The notes below the pieces were generated by a model. The model was not told the DNA's origin, made no database searches, and saw only the letters and a program-made list of their open reading frames with translations. 64,000 bases of DNA from CBDCWT01 sp965223305 (GTDB lineage Bacteria > Planctomycetota > Planctomycetia > Pirellulales > Pirellulaceae): the NCBI GenBank assembly GCA_965223305.1, contig CBDCWT010000016.1, positions 62,001 through 126,000 of the forward strand, written 5' to 3'. The first letter of the stretch is position 1. The number at the start of each line of letters is the position of its first letter. The position numbers were made by a program, and so were the translations under genes. Below, one piece after another: positions 55,179 through 64,000 of the stretch.

Positions 55179-56909
55179 TCAGTGCGAGAAACGGCAGATA
55201 ACCAGAGCCTCTTCCACGCTAACCTCAGCGCCCAGTCGTTGCGCTAACTGGACCCGAGCTGGGGCTCCCTCCTTGGAAAACACGATGTAGCGGACACGAG
55301 TGTCGGCCAACAGCTGCTGGTATTGCGCTATCTGCTCGTGCCCAAGCGGCGGCAATCCGCGCGATTGTTGTGGCTGTTCGAATTCAGCGTTCAGCAGCCA
55401 AAATGGGGTGATCTTGTCGATCTGTTCCGATCGCACCACAAAACTGCGCCATTCAACCGACTTGCGTTGATGGACTGGCTGCGCCAGCAACTTGTTGGAC
55501 TCAGGCGTGAGGTCCATGATCGCGAAGTCGCCGGTTTCACTCGCCAGCCTCTCGTAGAAGGGATGGACTTTGGGCTCAATCCGCTCAACGGGCCACCGAA
55601 TCAGATCCTCGAACAACACGAATAGCGCCGCAACTGCGGTGATTGCCAGAGCGGATCGTGGATTCGTCGTCGCGCGACACAGGCCGCGGACGCCCAGCGC
55701 AGCCGGCAAAGTGATCATGAGCATGGCCAGCGGAAAGAACCGCGCTGGCTCCCTTCCACCTCGGAAAGGCGGCAGCATTTCGTACAGCGCCAGCCAAGGC
55801 ATGGGGACCTTCGTCATCCACGTTCCAGTAACCCGCAGGTATGGTCCCAACGAGAGGATGAGAAATGCGAGAAAGGCCAGCACCCAAAACCAACGGCGGT
55901 CACGTGCCGATCCCCAACATCCAATCGCAGCCAAGACCAAGGTTGTAAAGTTGAGCGCCGTCTCGCTCCGCATCCCAGTTGTACGACCGTCCCGGTACGA
56001 TCCGGCGAAAGCGAAGAGGTCGCCGTACAGAGGATGCCCTCGGCTGGGTGTCACCCAGGACGCCACGGCCGGGCTCCAGGCAATCGCCTCATCCACCGGG
56101 CAGACAATCGTCTGCCCCCCGGACAACCAATAGACCCGAGCCTGCTCGTAGATCAAAGGGCCTGCAACCAAAATGAAGCAGAAGGCTGCGAAAACCAGAC
56201 GTGAGAAGTAATCCCTCGTCAACACGCCACGCTCTACCAAAACGAGCCACGCCAAGCGGACGAATGAAAAAAGGACAAGGTACAAGGCATATTCGAGCGA
56301 CGTGTAGTAATTCAACGCAAGCCACAAACCGAGCCGGAACGCGTTGCGGAAGTTGGGCGATGCTTCCAATCGCAGCAGTGCCAGGACGTAGAAAGGCAGA
56401 AACTCCAGCGCCACGACGTGCAGACGTGCTGCATTGAGAAGATGGAACGGCATGAATGCATAGACGAGACCCGCAACCATGGCCCCTGCTCGGCTGCCCG
56501 TTACGAAGAGCGCTAGCCGATACGCCCCGAAACCGGAGAGGACAAATGATGCAAACACAATCAAGTTGAAGCTGGTCGCAAGGCCGTCGAGACCGGGACT
56601 CAGGAACTGAACCGGAATCGTTGCCAAACTGTAGGGAAGCGGATAGCTATGAAACGCCAGCGATGTTCCTTCGGGATAGAAGATCGCATCTGTCCGTAGC
56701 GGACTGTACCCAGAGCCGACGGCTTCCTTCATCCACCAGAAGTTCCACATGAAGATGAAGCTGTCGTGAAAGTCGTAACTCGTCGTATCGATCTGCGTAG
56801 CAGGCAGAACGAAGGGCCCGACCATGGCTAGTGAGACTGCCGCGTAGCACAACAGAGGGAGAACCGAGTCGCTCATCCACGTGGGCGATCTATCGGCTGT
56901 TTCGTTCAT
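55179..56909 (-). CDS. Polytopic membrane protein, GT-C glycosyltransferase-like
   Basis: About 576 residues with roughly ten or more membrane helices. The first outer loop contains DFHDSFIFMWNFWWMKEA and a region rich in Pro and aromatic residues, as in YfhO/GT-C-type proteins that move sugars from lipid carriers. A soluble C-terminal part (HQRKSVEWRSFVVRSEQI) follows. ATG 56909 has GGAG five bases upstream and is preferred to ATG 56948. No catalytic residue can be fixed with certainty, so the activity is inferred only from topology. Confidence 0.65.
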   Translation of the reverse strand: MNETADRSPTWMSDSVLPLLCYAAVSLAMVGPFVLPATQIDTTSYDFHDSFIFMWNFWWMKEAVGSGYSPLRTDAIFYPEGTSLAFHSYPLPYSLATIPVQFLSPGLDGLATSFNLIVFASFVLSGFGAYRLALFVTGSRAGAMVAGLVYAFMPFHLLNAARLHVVALEFLPFYVLALLRLEASPNFRNAFRLGLWLALNYYTSLEYALYLVLFSFVRLAWLVLVERGVLTRDYFSRLVFAAFCFILVAGPLIYEQARVYWLSGGQTIVCPVDEAIAWSPAVASWVTPSRGHPLYGDLFAFAGSYRDGRTTGMRSETALNFTTLVLAAIGCWGSARDRRWFWVLAFLAFLILSLGPYLRVTGTWMTKVPMPWLALYEMLPPFRGGREPARFFPLAMLMITLPAALGVRGLCRATTNPRSALAITAVAALFVLFEDLIRWPVERIEPKVHPFYERLASETGDFAIMDLTPESNKLLAQPVHQRKSVEWRSFVVRSEQIDKITPFWLLNAEFEQPQQSRGLPPLGHEQIAQYQQLLADTRVRYIVFSKEGAPARVQLAQRLGAEVSVEEALVICRFSH

Positions 56910-57351
56910 GCGATCTCCGAAGGATGGCACCGATTTGTCGAGGACCATTCTTACTGGCCTCTTTGTGATTGCAAAGGCCTTTCGCTCACTTTGCGCCTAG
57001 TCCGGACTGCACAGCTAGATCGGTGTCGCCGGAATACAGCTGACTTTTCGGAGAGCGGGTGTAGCGTAAACATACAGGGCACCAACATCTTCCGGCCATG
57101 GCGAGACGTAAATGCTGACAGCGTCACAACTGGTTCGCTTAAGAGTCGTCCGCCGGACATTTACCCAGCCCGCACAACTCACACACTAACTGAGACCCGG
57201 CAACGGCGCCATCTCTTTCTGCTGGCAGGAGGGCAGACTCTTGGCCGAACTAGATAGTGGAACCGGGCCACCTCACGAAGGCAACTCTACGGGTAACCGA
57301 GATCACGCCGATTCCGCGGACCGTGATGGCCACTCAACCGCTGAGATCGTC
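56910..57351. other. Divergent intergenic region
   Basis: A gap of about 440 bases between the GT-C-like gene and the TolC-type gene. It holds no repeat family and no recognised gene. An in-frame extension of the TolC frame to 57241 lacks a ribosome site and a signal. Promoters of both genes are expected here. Confidence 0.4.
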
Positions 57352-58881
57352 ATGCTCCACCATCGCCATTCACCAGGCCCTCAGACCAACAGGCCTCTTT
57401 CCGTTACCGCGTTCTACGTGGCTGTCGCCTGCTGGCTGCTGCTCTTCCCAGCCTGCGCGGCACCCCACAGAGAATTGGTCAACGACCTGCGGCGGCAAAC
57501 AAGGTGGGATCGCCTTCCGTCGACCGAAGTAGATGACACTCCTCAGGTCGCTTTGACGTCACACCATGCGGAGCGTGACAGCCGGGACCCCGGCCCAAGC
57601 GGAACCGCGAACTCGCGTCTCGTAGCCTCCGCGCCTCCCGCGCAGCAGATACCGTTCGAGGCTCTCCCGCAACTCGAAGCACTGGCGCTGACGTCGAATC
57701 CCACGCTGCAACGGCTTCGCCAACAGGTCGAAGCAGCTAAGGCGCGAGCAGACTATGTCGGCAAACTTCCCGACCCGGCAGTCGGAGCAAACGTGTTTGT
57801 CACTCCGATCGAAACGGCCGCCGGCTCGCAACGAGCAAATCTGACGGTGATGCAGCTGCTGCCTTGGCTCGCCCGCCTAGACGCTCAGACCCAACAGGCG
57901 TGTCTCGAGGCGATGGCGATTCAGCAAAAGTACGAGGTCGAGAGACTGAAAGTCATCAGCGACTTGCGGAGCGCATCGTACCGGCTGTATGTGATCGGCA
58001 AGGAAATCGAATCCACCCGTGCCAATCAAGAACTGCTAAAGAATCTAATCGATGCGGCAAGTGGCATGATCGACGTGGGAAGAGCCTCACCCGCGGACGT
58101 GCGATTGGGTACCGTTGAATACGGTAAGCTCGAAGAGCGGCTGCTGACACTCAGACAACAGCTGGCATCCACCAAGGCAGAACTTAACCGGCTTGTCGGC
58201 CGGGACGCCGCCGCGCCGGTTCAAATACTGCAGCAACTGAATGTCACCCTCCCGGAGTGGTCACATGCGATGCTACGTCAGCTGGCGTTAGACAATCAAC
58301 CGGCAATTGCCGCTGCCCAAATCCGCGCTCGGGCATCCCAGTGGGGTATTGAAGTCGCACGCTTGAGACGTCGCCCCGACCTGACGCTCAGCGCCAGCTG
58401 GTTCGCCATCGAAGACAATCGCCTTCCTTCGAGCGTCGTCAATGTGGGCGAGGATGCCTGGTCACTTGGGGCACAGATCACTATCCCGCTATGGCGGAGA
58501 AAATACGATGCGATGGAGCGCGAGGCACACTGGAAGGAAGCCGCTTCTCTGGTCAGCGTGGAAGAGGTCACACAACGGGTGGACGCGCTGCTCCGAGATC
58601 TTTGGGAGCAAGCAAGATCAGCACACGAAACAGCTGAGCTCTACAGGGGGACGATTCTTCCGGAAGCAAAGCAAACGCTCGACGTGGACACCAGATCGTA
58701 TGCCGAAGGCACCGTTCAATTCGATCGCGTGTTGCAGGACTTTGGCTCGCTATTGACGTTGGAACTCGGTTACCACCGTGCAATCGGCCAGCTGGCAACG
58801 GCCTTGGCCCGCATCCAGCAAGTCGCAGCAGTCGAACTGACCGTTCCGGGATCGAGCCCGCTCGCCGTACCCGGGGTGTGA
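57352..58881 (+). CDS. TolC-like outer-membrane efflux lipoprotein
   Basis: About 509 residues from ATG 57352, with a lipoprotein signal (VAVACWLLLFPAC). Two OEP/TolC repeats follow, with the helical hairpins FEALPQLEALALTSNPTLQ and LLTLRQQLASTKAELNRLVG, and DLTLSASWFAIE in the second barrel part. The Cys after the lipobox indicates lipid attachment, as in CusC. It is the outer component of the heavy-metal efflux set, separated from the adaptor gene by a fold-back element and a Cys-rich protein gene. Confidence 0.88.
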   Translation: MLHHRHSPGPQTNRPLSVTAFYVAVACWLLLFPACAAPHRELVNDLRRQTRWDRLPSTEVDDTPQVALTSHHAERDSRDPGPSGTANSRLVASAPPAQQIPFEALPQLEALALTSNPTLQRLRQQVEAAKARADYVGKLPDPAVGANVFVTPIETAAGSQRANLTVMQLLPWLARLDAQTQQACLEAMAIQQKYEVERLKVISDLRSASYRLYVIGKEIESTRANQELLKNLIDAASGMIDVGRASPADVRLGTVEYGKLEERLLTLRQQLASTKAELNRLVGRDAAAPVQILQQLNVTLPEWSHAMLRQLALDNQPAIAAAQIRARASQWGIEVARLRRRPDLTLSASWFAIEDNRLPSSVVNVGEDAWSLGAQITIPLWRRKYDAMEREAHWKEAASLVSVEEVTQRVDALLRDLWEQARSAHETAELYRGTILPEAKQTLDVDTRSYAEGTVQFDRVLQDFGSLLTLELGYHRAIGQLATALARIQQVAAVELTVPGSSPLAVPGV

Positions 58882-59526
58882 TCGGATCGTCAAGCGACGT
58901 CAAGAGTTACATTACTCTGTGCTACTAACCCGAATTATTCATGAGCGACCTGCTGCGAGGTCGTAAGTCCATCCGTGGCTTCGTCATGCTTCACAATTCT
59001 CCCTCGACGTATTGCTTCAATACGCCTGCGGGAGAATTGCTCGCCTTCCTTGCCACGACCGTACTTACAACCTCTCGCCACGATCTTCATGAATAATCCG
59101 GGCTAATGGTCTAAGTCTTCGCGCCGTGCGCAAGTTTTTCACTCTGGCTTCCCCTCATCCGGCCTTCGGCCACCTTCTCCCCCAGGAGGCTGTGCGGCTT
59201 CTACACTTCATGAAATCCGCCAAACTCTGGCGAGTTCGGCTACGCTCCAAATCAGCCGCTGGGCGTTAGCCCACGGTTCCCCCTCTCCGGCCCTTCGGGC
59301 CGACTCTCCCCAACGGGGAGAGTGACGAAAGACGAAATCACGCACTAAGTTAGAAGCTGCACGACCTCCCAGCGGGGAGAAGGGATTTTGGTGGCGGCTG
59401 CGCCGCGCTGTGCTCTTCTCGACAGCCAGACTTGCCACATGTGATATAATTCAGTTACGTAGTGACGATTCGACACCACCGGGCATCCTGCCGTGTAGAC
59501 TGGGGAGAAGATTCCGTCTAGAAGGG
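58882..59526. repeat. Repeat-filled region between tolC-like and Cys-rich genes
   Basis: It holds fold-back element copy E at 58926-59105, a half-copy of the GTAGCCGAA palindrome near 59217-59241, the CCGCTGGGCGTTAGCCCACGG hairpin at 59255-59275 and an inverted copy of the 17577 hairpin repeat at about 59277-59347. No gene is seen before 59527. Confidence 0.85.
58926..59105 (-). mobile_element. 180-bp TA-flanked fold-back element, copy E
   Basis: Fifth copy, inverted relative to B, C and D. The 51-codon frame runs 59090 to 58935. It shares with copy A the GTG codon at position 4, and with A and D the Lys-to-Thr change. Removing it leaves TGTGCTAC-TA-ATGGTC. Confidence 0.9.
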
Positions 59527-60012
59527 ATGACTTCGGCTACGCCTCCAAGTACGTTGAAGATTGTGTTCAAACCCAGCCTAAGGCGTCAGAAGGTCTCATT
59601 TGCCGCGGCATTCGTGGTGTTGGCTCAAACCATCGCAACGGGGCCGGGTTCCTGCGCCTGCGCTGCCGGAACGATGTCCCATGTGGACACTCCCCCTTGC
59701 TGTGGTGGCACAGCTCATACAGCGGACAATCCCGACCTCTCTGTCGCGAACGCCTGTTGCCCTAGCGCGCGTGAGGTCAGCGACGACGCTGCTTGCCGAG
59801 CAACATGTCGCTGTGGCGTGCACCACGTGCCGCCGCGCCCAACTCGGGTGCGGCCAAGTCAAGAAACCACGCGCGGTGTGGCCATCGCCGACTTGGTTGG
59901 CTTACCGCTCGATCTCTCGCTCCCACTGAACGACACGCGGCCCTCTGTCCGCAGCGGGGATCTCACTCGCTCTGCTTCCATGCAGATTCTGCTCTGCGTC
60001 TGGCGAACGTAG
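59527..60012 (+). CDS. Small exported cysteine-rich protein, 161 residues
   Basis: Function unknown. ATG 59527 has AGAAGGG directly before it. A signal-like segment (VSFAAAFVVLAQTIATG) is followed by a domain with about a dozen Cys, in GSCACAAG, PPCCGG, NACCPS and CRATCRCGVHHV, which suggests metal binding. The C-terminal part lacks Cys. It precedes the CusB-like adaptor gene on the same strand, and a periplasmic metal-binding helper is plausible. Confidence 0.6.
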   Translation: MTSATPPSTLKIVFKPSLRRQKVSFAAAFVVLAQTIATGPGSCACAAGTMSHVDTPPCCGGTAHTADNPDLSVANACCPSAREVSDDAACRATCRCGVHHVPPRPTRVRPSQETTRGVAIADLVGLPLDLSLPLNDTRPSVRSGDLTRSASMQILLCVWRT

Positions 60013-60341
60013 AAGCTAGTCAACCGCGCCCCTGTGCGCCTGCTGAGGTTGTTGGACGACCGGAAAATCGGTCGCGAACTCTCCTCGCTAACATCTTTTG
60101 ATGTTGCGATCCCGGCTCAGTCGGACCCGAAGCGTCAGTTTCGAAGTTGCGATTTTGGCTCGTAACCCGAAGCGTCAGCGAGGGAACAACTTGCGATGGT
60201 ACACCAACTTCCCTCGCTAACGCTTCGGGCTAAGAAAGTGCCGCGAGTTCGACATCTCGTGCACACAAGAACGCGAAGAGCGCAACTCAGTAAGCGGCGC
60301 TGTCGATAACCTGCCATTCAACGGACAACTTGAGAAGAACG
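60013..60341. repeat. AACCCGAAGCGTCAGCGAGGG palindrome before the cusB-like gene
   Basis: A full palindrome lies at about 60161-60232, with the loop in the opposite sense (CTTGCGATGGTACACC) to the copies at 23971 and 36581, so this copy is inverted. Half-arms are near 60126. No gene is seen. Confidence 0.8.
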
Positions 60342-62417
60342 ATGGTCGAAACAGAATCGTCGAATCAATACACGCCCAACAGCCCCGCCGAACCCCTAGT
60401 ACTTCGGCTCAGGAAGTACCTTCACTACTGGCTTCGCCAGCTACTTGCTCCAGGCCTGTTCTTGCTCGCAGGCATCGCGATCATCGTTGGTCTCGGATTT
60501 GCCCAACGGATTGGCTGGATCTCCGCTGCCGGTCAGCCCAGCGATCCAACGACCGGACAAGTCGAACAGACGTTCACCTGTCCGATGCATCCACAGATCC
60601 GCCAGCCAACGCCCGGACGTTGTCCCATCTGCGGAATGGAACTCGTACCTGCTACAGCTGCCGGCGGTGCGGACCTCGACGAACTCTCCGTGAACATCGA
60701 ACCAGCTCAGCGCCGTCTTGCCAACATAGAGACCGTCGAAGTTCGTCGCGAGCCGGTGGTCGCGACCATCCAGACGGTCGGCGCCATTGCCATCGACGAG
60801 AGCCGGATGGCCACCATCGCATCCTATGTAGATGGGCGCCTAGAGCGACTGTTTGCTGACTACACAGGCATCGACGTGGCCCCACAGGATCATCTGGCAG
60901 TTGTCTACAGCCCCGAACTCTATGCCGCTCAGGTGGAGTACATCGAGAGTCGCAAGACGGCCGGAAACACCTCCGCGCGGACGCTTGACGTTGTGCGCGC
61001 AGCGCAGCAGAGACTGCTGGAAAACTCGCGGCGGAAACTAGTCGAACTCGGCATGCAAGAATCGCAGATCAATGAACTGGAACGAACTGGTGAGCCCAAG
61101 TCTCGCTTGACTATCTACGCCTCGATCGGTGGCACGGTTGTCGAGAAGCTGGCTGTCGAAGGCAAGTATATCGAGGCGGGCGAGCCGATTTATCGGATTG
61201 CCGATCTGTCAACGGTCTGGTTGATGTTGGAGCTGTATCCCGAAGATGCAGCGAAGATCCGTTACGGGCAGCGAGTTGAAGCCGAGATGCAATCGCTGCC
61301 AGGCGAGGTTTTCGAAGGGCGGGTCGGGTTCATCGATCGCACTGTCAACCGCCGCCGACGTACAGTCGGGGTCCGCGTCGAGTTCCTCAACGAGGACGGA
61401 CGACTGCGACCCGGCGACTACGCAAACGCCACCATTTACCTGCCCATCGGCCAAACGGGTGAGGTCTACGACGCCGAGCTTGCCGGACGTTGGATCAGTC
61501 CAATGCACCCACAGATCATCCGAAACGAGCCTGGCCCCTGCCCGATCTGTGGGATGGATCTCGTGCCCGCTTCACGGTACGGCTACTCAGACACTCCGGT
61601 CGAGCAGCCTGCATCTCTCTATCTGCCGCGCTCTGCCCTGTTAATGGCCGGCGACAGCAGCGTTGTCTACGTCGAAACCGATCCGGGACGGTTTGAGATT
61701 CGGCCCGTGACAGTGGGTCCTATTCTGCGTGACAAGGTGATCGTGCTCGGCGGTGTGAACGAGTCCGAGAAGGTAGCGACTGCGGGTAACTTCTTGATTG
61801 ACTCACAGATGCAGCTTGCTGGCAAGCCAAGTTTGATCGATCCGACTCGAGCCTTGATCACTGAGCGGAAAGAGCCACTCGATTTCAGTGACGTCGAGAT
61901 TATCAGCCTGAGCGGAGACACGGGCACCAACTTAGAGTCCCTGTTCTCGGCCTACTTCGCGATTCAGCAGAGCCTTGCTGCAGATGAAATGCCTTCCGCC
62001 GCGGATGCCGCAGAGCTTCATCGACTGGCAATCACCCTTCGCTCCGATCCGGTTCTCGGCCCCGACCTCAAGACTCGACTTGCCGAAGTCGCGCGGAACA
62101 GCGAACATCTGTCTCATCTGGAACTAAATGAGGTACGGCACGACGCCTTTCGGCCGGTAAGCCATGCCGTGGTGTCCTTAGCATCGCAAGTCCGAGGAGA
62201 GGGAGCGAACGAGCCGTTCCAACACATGTTCTGTCCGATGGTGAAGGGTGGAGCCGGTGACTGGCTGCAATCTTCCAAGGACCTCCGCAACCCGTACTTC
62301 GGCAGCCAGATGCTGCGCTGCGGCGAAGTCGTACGAGAGTTCCCCACCGGTGCCAGTTCATCAGCCGAAACCGCAGCGGAAGACGCACCTCCGCCTGGTT
62401 TCGATCCGGAGGAGTGA
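60342..62417 (+). CDS. CusB-like RND adaptor with two heavy-metal-binding domains
   Basis: About 691 residues from ATG 60342, with GAGAAG upstream. A membrane helix (LFLLAGIAIIVGLGF) is followed by heavy-metal-binding domain 1, TCPMHPQIRQPTPGRCPICG (about 78-106), and then the lipoyl, coiled-coil and barrel parts of a periplasmic adaptor. A second metal-binding motif lies inside the protein at about 384-412: SPMHPQIIRNEPGPCPICGM, with Ser where Cys is usual. The C-terminal 150 residues form another soluble domain with an MFCPMVKGGAGDW motif. It passes Cu, Ag or a similar metal to the pump encoded next. Confidence 0.9.
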   Translation: MVETESSNQYTPNSPAEPLVLRLRKYLHYWLRQLLAPGLFLLAGIAIIVGLGFAQRIGWISAAGQPSDPTTGQVEQTFTCPMHPQIRQPTPGRCPICGMELVPATAAGGADLDELSVNIEPAQRRLANIETVEVRREPVVATIQTVGAIAIDESRMATIASYVDGRLERLFADYTGIDVAPQDHLAVVYSPELYAAQVEYIESRKTAGNTSARTLDVVRAAQQRLLENSRRKLVELGMQESQINELERTGEPKSRLTIYASIGGTVVEKLAVEGKYIEAGEPIYRIADLSTVWLMLELYPEDAAKIRYGQRVEAEMQSLPGEVFEGRVGFIDRTVNRRRRTVGVRVEFLNEDGRLRPGDYANATIYLPIGQTGEVYDAELAGRWISPMHPQIIRNEPGPCPICGMDLVPASRYGYSDTPVEQPASLYLPRSALLMAGDSSVVYVETDPGRFEIRPVTVGPILRDKVIVLGGVNESEKVATAGNFLIDSQMQLAGKPSLIDPTRALITERKEPLDFSDVEIISLSGDTGTNLESLFSAYFAIQQSLAADEMPSAADAAELHRLAITLRSDPVLGPDLKTRLAEVARNSEHLSHLELNEVRHDAFRPVSHAVVSLASQVRGEGANEPFQHMFCPMVKGGAGDWLQSSKDLRNPYFGSQMLRCGEVVREFPTGASSSAETAAEDAPPPGFDPEE

Positions 62418-62420
62418 GCG

Positions 62421-64000
62421 ATGTTGCGAGCCGCAATCAACTTCTCTGTGCGCGAACCACTGGCCTTGCTGTTACTAACGACAGCCATCGTCAGCTACGG
62501 GTGGTATTCCACTCAGACCGTCCCCATTGATGCCATACCGAACGTCGGCGAGAACCAGGTCATCGTGCTCACAAGTTGGCCTGGCCGATCTCCAAAGGAT
62601 GTGGAAGATCAGATCACGTATCCGCTGTCGGTCGCTCTGTTGGCAGTGCCGCGAGCCGAGAGCGTTCGCGGCAAGAGCCTCTTCGGCTACAGCTTCGTGC
62701 AGGTGACGTTCTCGGATGCTACGGACTTCTACTGGGCACGGTCGCGGGTCGCCGAGCAGTTGGGTACCGCGGCTTCATTCCTTCCCGAGGGCGTCGTGCC
62801 GACGCTGGGCCCAGATGCGACAGGGCTCGGGCAGGTCTTCTACTACGTGCTCAAACCACCGCCGGGGATGACGCTGGCGGAACTCCGCAGCTTGCAAGAC
62901 TTCGTTGTGAAGTACGAGCTGCAAGCGGTTCCGGGCGTCAGCGAAGTTGCCAGCGTCGGAGGCTATGTCCGCCAATATCAAATCGAAGTTGATCCCGACA
63001 AACTCCGTTTTCACGAGATACCGCTCGACCGGCTCATCCGCGCGGTGAAGGAATCCAATATCGATGTCGGTGCCAAGACGGTGGAATCAACTGGCATGGA
63101 GTTCATCATCCGTGGCCGTGGTTTCATTGGGGCCGACAAAGACACGGCGCAGACGGTCGAGGAGATTGAGAAAACCGTGATTCTGTCGCGGGACGGTGTT
63201 CCTGTCCGCATTCGAGACCTCGGCCACGTTCAGCTGGGACCCGACTTCCGGCGCGGGGCGATCGATCTCAACGGCTCAGAGGCAGTAGGCGGCGTGGTCG
63301 TCATGCGTTTCGGAGAGAATCCGCGGGCCGTCATCGACCGGGTGAAGGCAAAGATCCGGCGCCTCGAGCCGAGTCTGAAAGGTGTCACGATCCAGGCGGT
63401 CTACGACCGATCCGGATTGATTGACGAGACGATTGATACACTCACCTCGGCGCTCAGCGAAGAGGTGACGATTACAGCGATCGTGATCATCCTGTTCTTG
63501 CTGCACGTCCGAGCGAGCCTCGTCGTGGCCTCCACACTTCCGATTGCCGTCTTGATGGCGTTCATCGGCATGAAGTGGTTTGACGTCGACGCCAACATCA
63601 TGTCCTTGGCCGGGATCGCGATTGCCATCGGCACCATGGTTGACATGGGCATCATCGTGTCTGAGACGATCTACGATCACCTAGCGGAGTGGGAGCGAGA
63701 AGGGAGACCCGGAGGATCGCAGCGTCGTGTGGCGCTGATCAATCAAGCCGCTGCTGAGGTGGCACCGGCGGTGTTGACCGCAGTATCCACGACGGTCATT
63801 AGCTTTCTGCCGGTCTTTATGTTGACCGGACGGGACTACAAGTTGTTCGCCCCTCTGGCTTGGACGAAGACTTTCGCTCTAGTCGCGTCCTTGATCGTCG
63901 CGATCACGCTGGTACCGATGCTGAGTCGCTTGCTGCTGTCGTCGAGCAAGATGAAGTGGCGTCCGCGCGTGGCGGGAGCCATCGCCTTCGGTCTGCTCTT
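62421..64000 (+). CDS. CusA/CzcA-type heavy-metal RND pump, cut by the window end
   Basis: At least 526 residues, open to the end of the window. TM1 (LALLLLTTAIVSYGWYS), the porter start VPIDAIPNVGENQV, DVEDQITYPL, and later TMs with IVIILFLLHVRASLVVASTLP and IAIAIGTMVDMGIIVSE match the heavy-metal RND family. GGAGGAG precedes the ATG, and the gene starts three bases after the adaptor stop. Together with the TolC-like lipoprotein and the adaptor it forms a tripartite efflux pump. The metal cannot be fixed without the missing C-terminal part. Confidence 0.93.
   Translation, partial: MLRAAINFSVREPLALLLLTTAIVSYGWYSTQTVPIDAIPNVGENQVIVLTSWPGRSPKDVEDQITYPLSVALLAVPRAESVRGKSLFGYSFVQVTFSDATDFYWARSRVAEQLGTAASFLPEGVVPTLGPDATGLGQVFYYVLKPPPGMTLAELRSLQDFVVKYELQAVPGVSEVASVGGYVRQYQIEVDPDKLRFHEIPLDRLIRAVKESNIDVGAKTVESTGMEFIIRGRGFIGADKDTAQTVEEIEKTVILSRDGVPVRIRDLGHVQLGPDFRRGAIDLNGSEAVGGVVVMRFGENPRAVIDRVKAKIRRLEPSLKGVTIQAVYDRSGLIDETIDTLTSALSEEVTITAIVIILFLLHVRASLVVASTLPIAVLMAFIGMKWFDVDANIMSLAGIAIAIGTMVDMGIIVSETIYDHLAEWEREGRPGGSQRRVALINQAAAEVAPAVLTAVSTTVISFLPVFMLTGRDYKLFAPLAWTKTFALVASLIVAITLVPMLSRLLLSSSKMKWRPRVAGAIAFGLL

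Overview
The window looks like chromosomal DNA of a planctomycete, probably Pirellulales-like. The support is a DUF1559 pseudopilin-like protein beside a DUF1549/DUF1553 haem protein, Tat-exported Gfo/Idh/MocA and amidohydrolase enzymes, several long secreted proteins without known function, widely spaced genes, and many palindromic intergenic repeats. No rRNA, tRNA, CRISPR array or autonomous transposase was seen. This assignment comes from gene content only.

Region 1 (0-13.9 kb) holds an RpoD-type sigma factor, a Tat-exported amidohydrolase, a TIM-barrel sugar isomerase, a lipoprotein methyltransferase, a ferredoxin, a secreted 546-residue protein, infA and an amino acid permease. It also holds the first part of an export-like locus. 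About fifteen single-base frame breaks, mostly in homopolymers, hit six genes here and none are seen later. No clear nonsense substitution accompanies them, so sequencing or assembly error is more likely than decay.

Region 2 (10.1-17.5 kb) is a four-gene locus: a GAF-HlyD fusion, a second HlyD adaptor, an M50 membrane metalloprotease with an N-terminal PqqD-like domain and a C-terminal lipoyl/HlyD domain, and an ATGA-coupled FAD oxidoreductase. It has the parts expected of an uncharacterised peptide-processing and export system.

Region 3 (17.6-41 kb) is mostly housekeeping: PII with a 2Fe-2S ferredoxin, a C-terminal processing protease, folC, a three-gene ABC/membrane set, purH, trpC, mutY (Glu where the catalytic Asp is expected) and a haemolysin III protein. 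It ends with a four-gene sugar-activation operon: a domain-swapped HldE-like enzyme, an SDR epimerase and a split transketolase.

Region 4 (41-64 kb) is rich in metal and redox functions: a di-haem cytochrome, an exported beta-carbonic anhydrase, a ZnuA-like lipoprotein beside a LolD/FtsX-type ABC pair, a parvulin isomerase with a HupE-like protein and a CDF-like transporter, a Gfo/Idh/MocA oxidoreductase, a GT-C-like membrane protein, and a TolC/CusB/CusA-type heavy-metal efflux set running off the end.

The intergenic DNA is dominated by repeats. The most striking is a 180-bp fold-back element in five copies. One copy sits in the central TA of another repeat whose intact copies show the empty site, so the element inserts at TA and duplicates it, as IS630/Tc1-mariner MITEs do. 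All five copies keep a 51-codon frame open on both strands.
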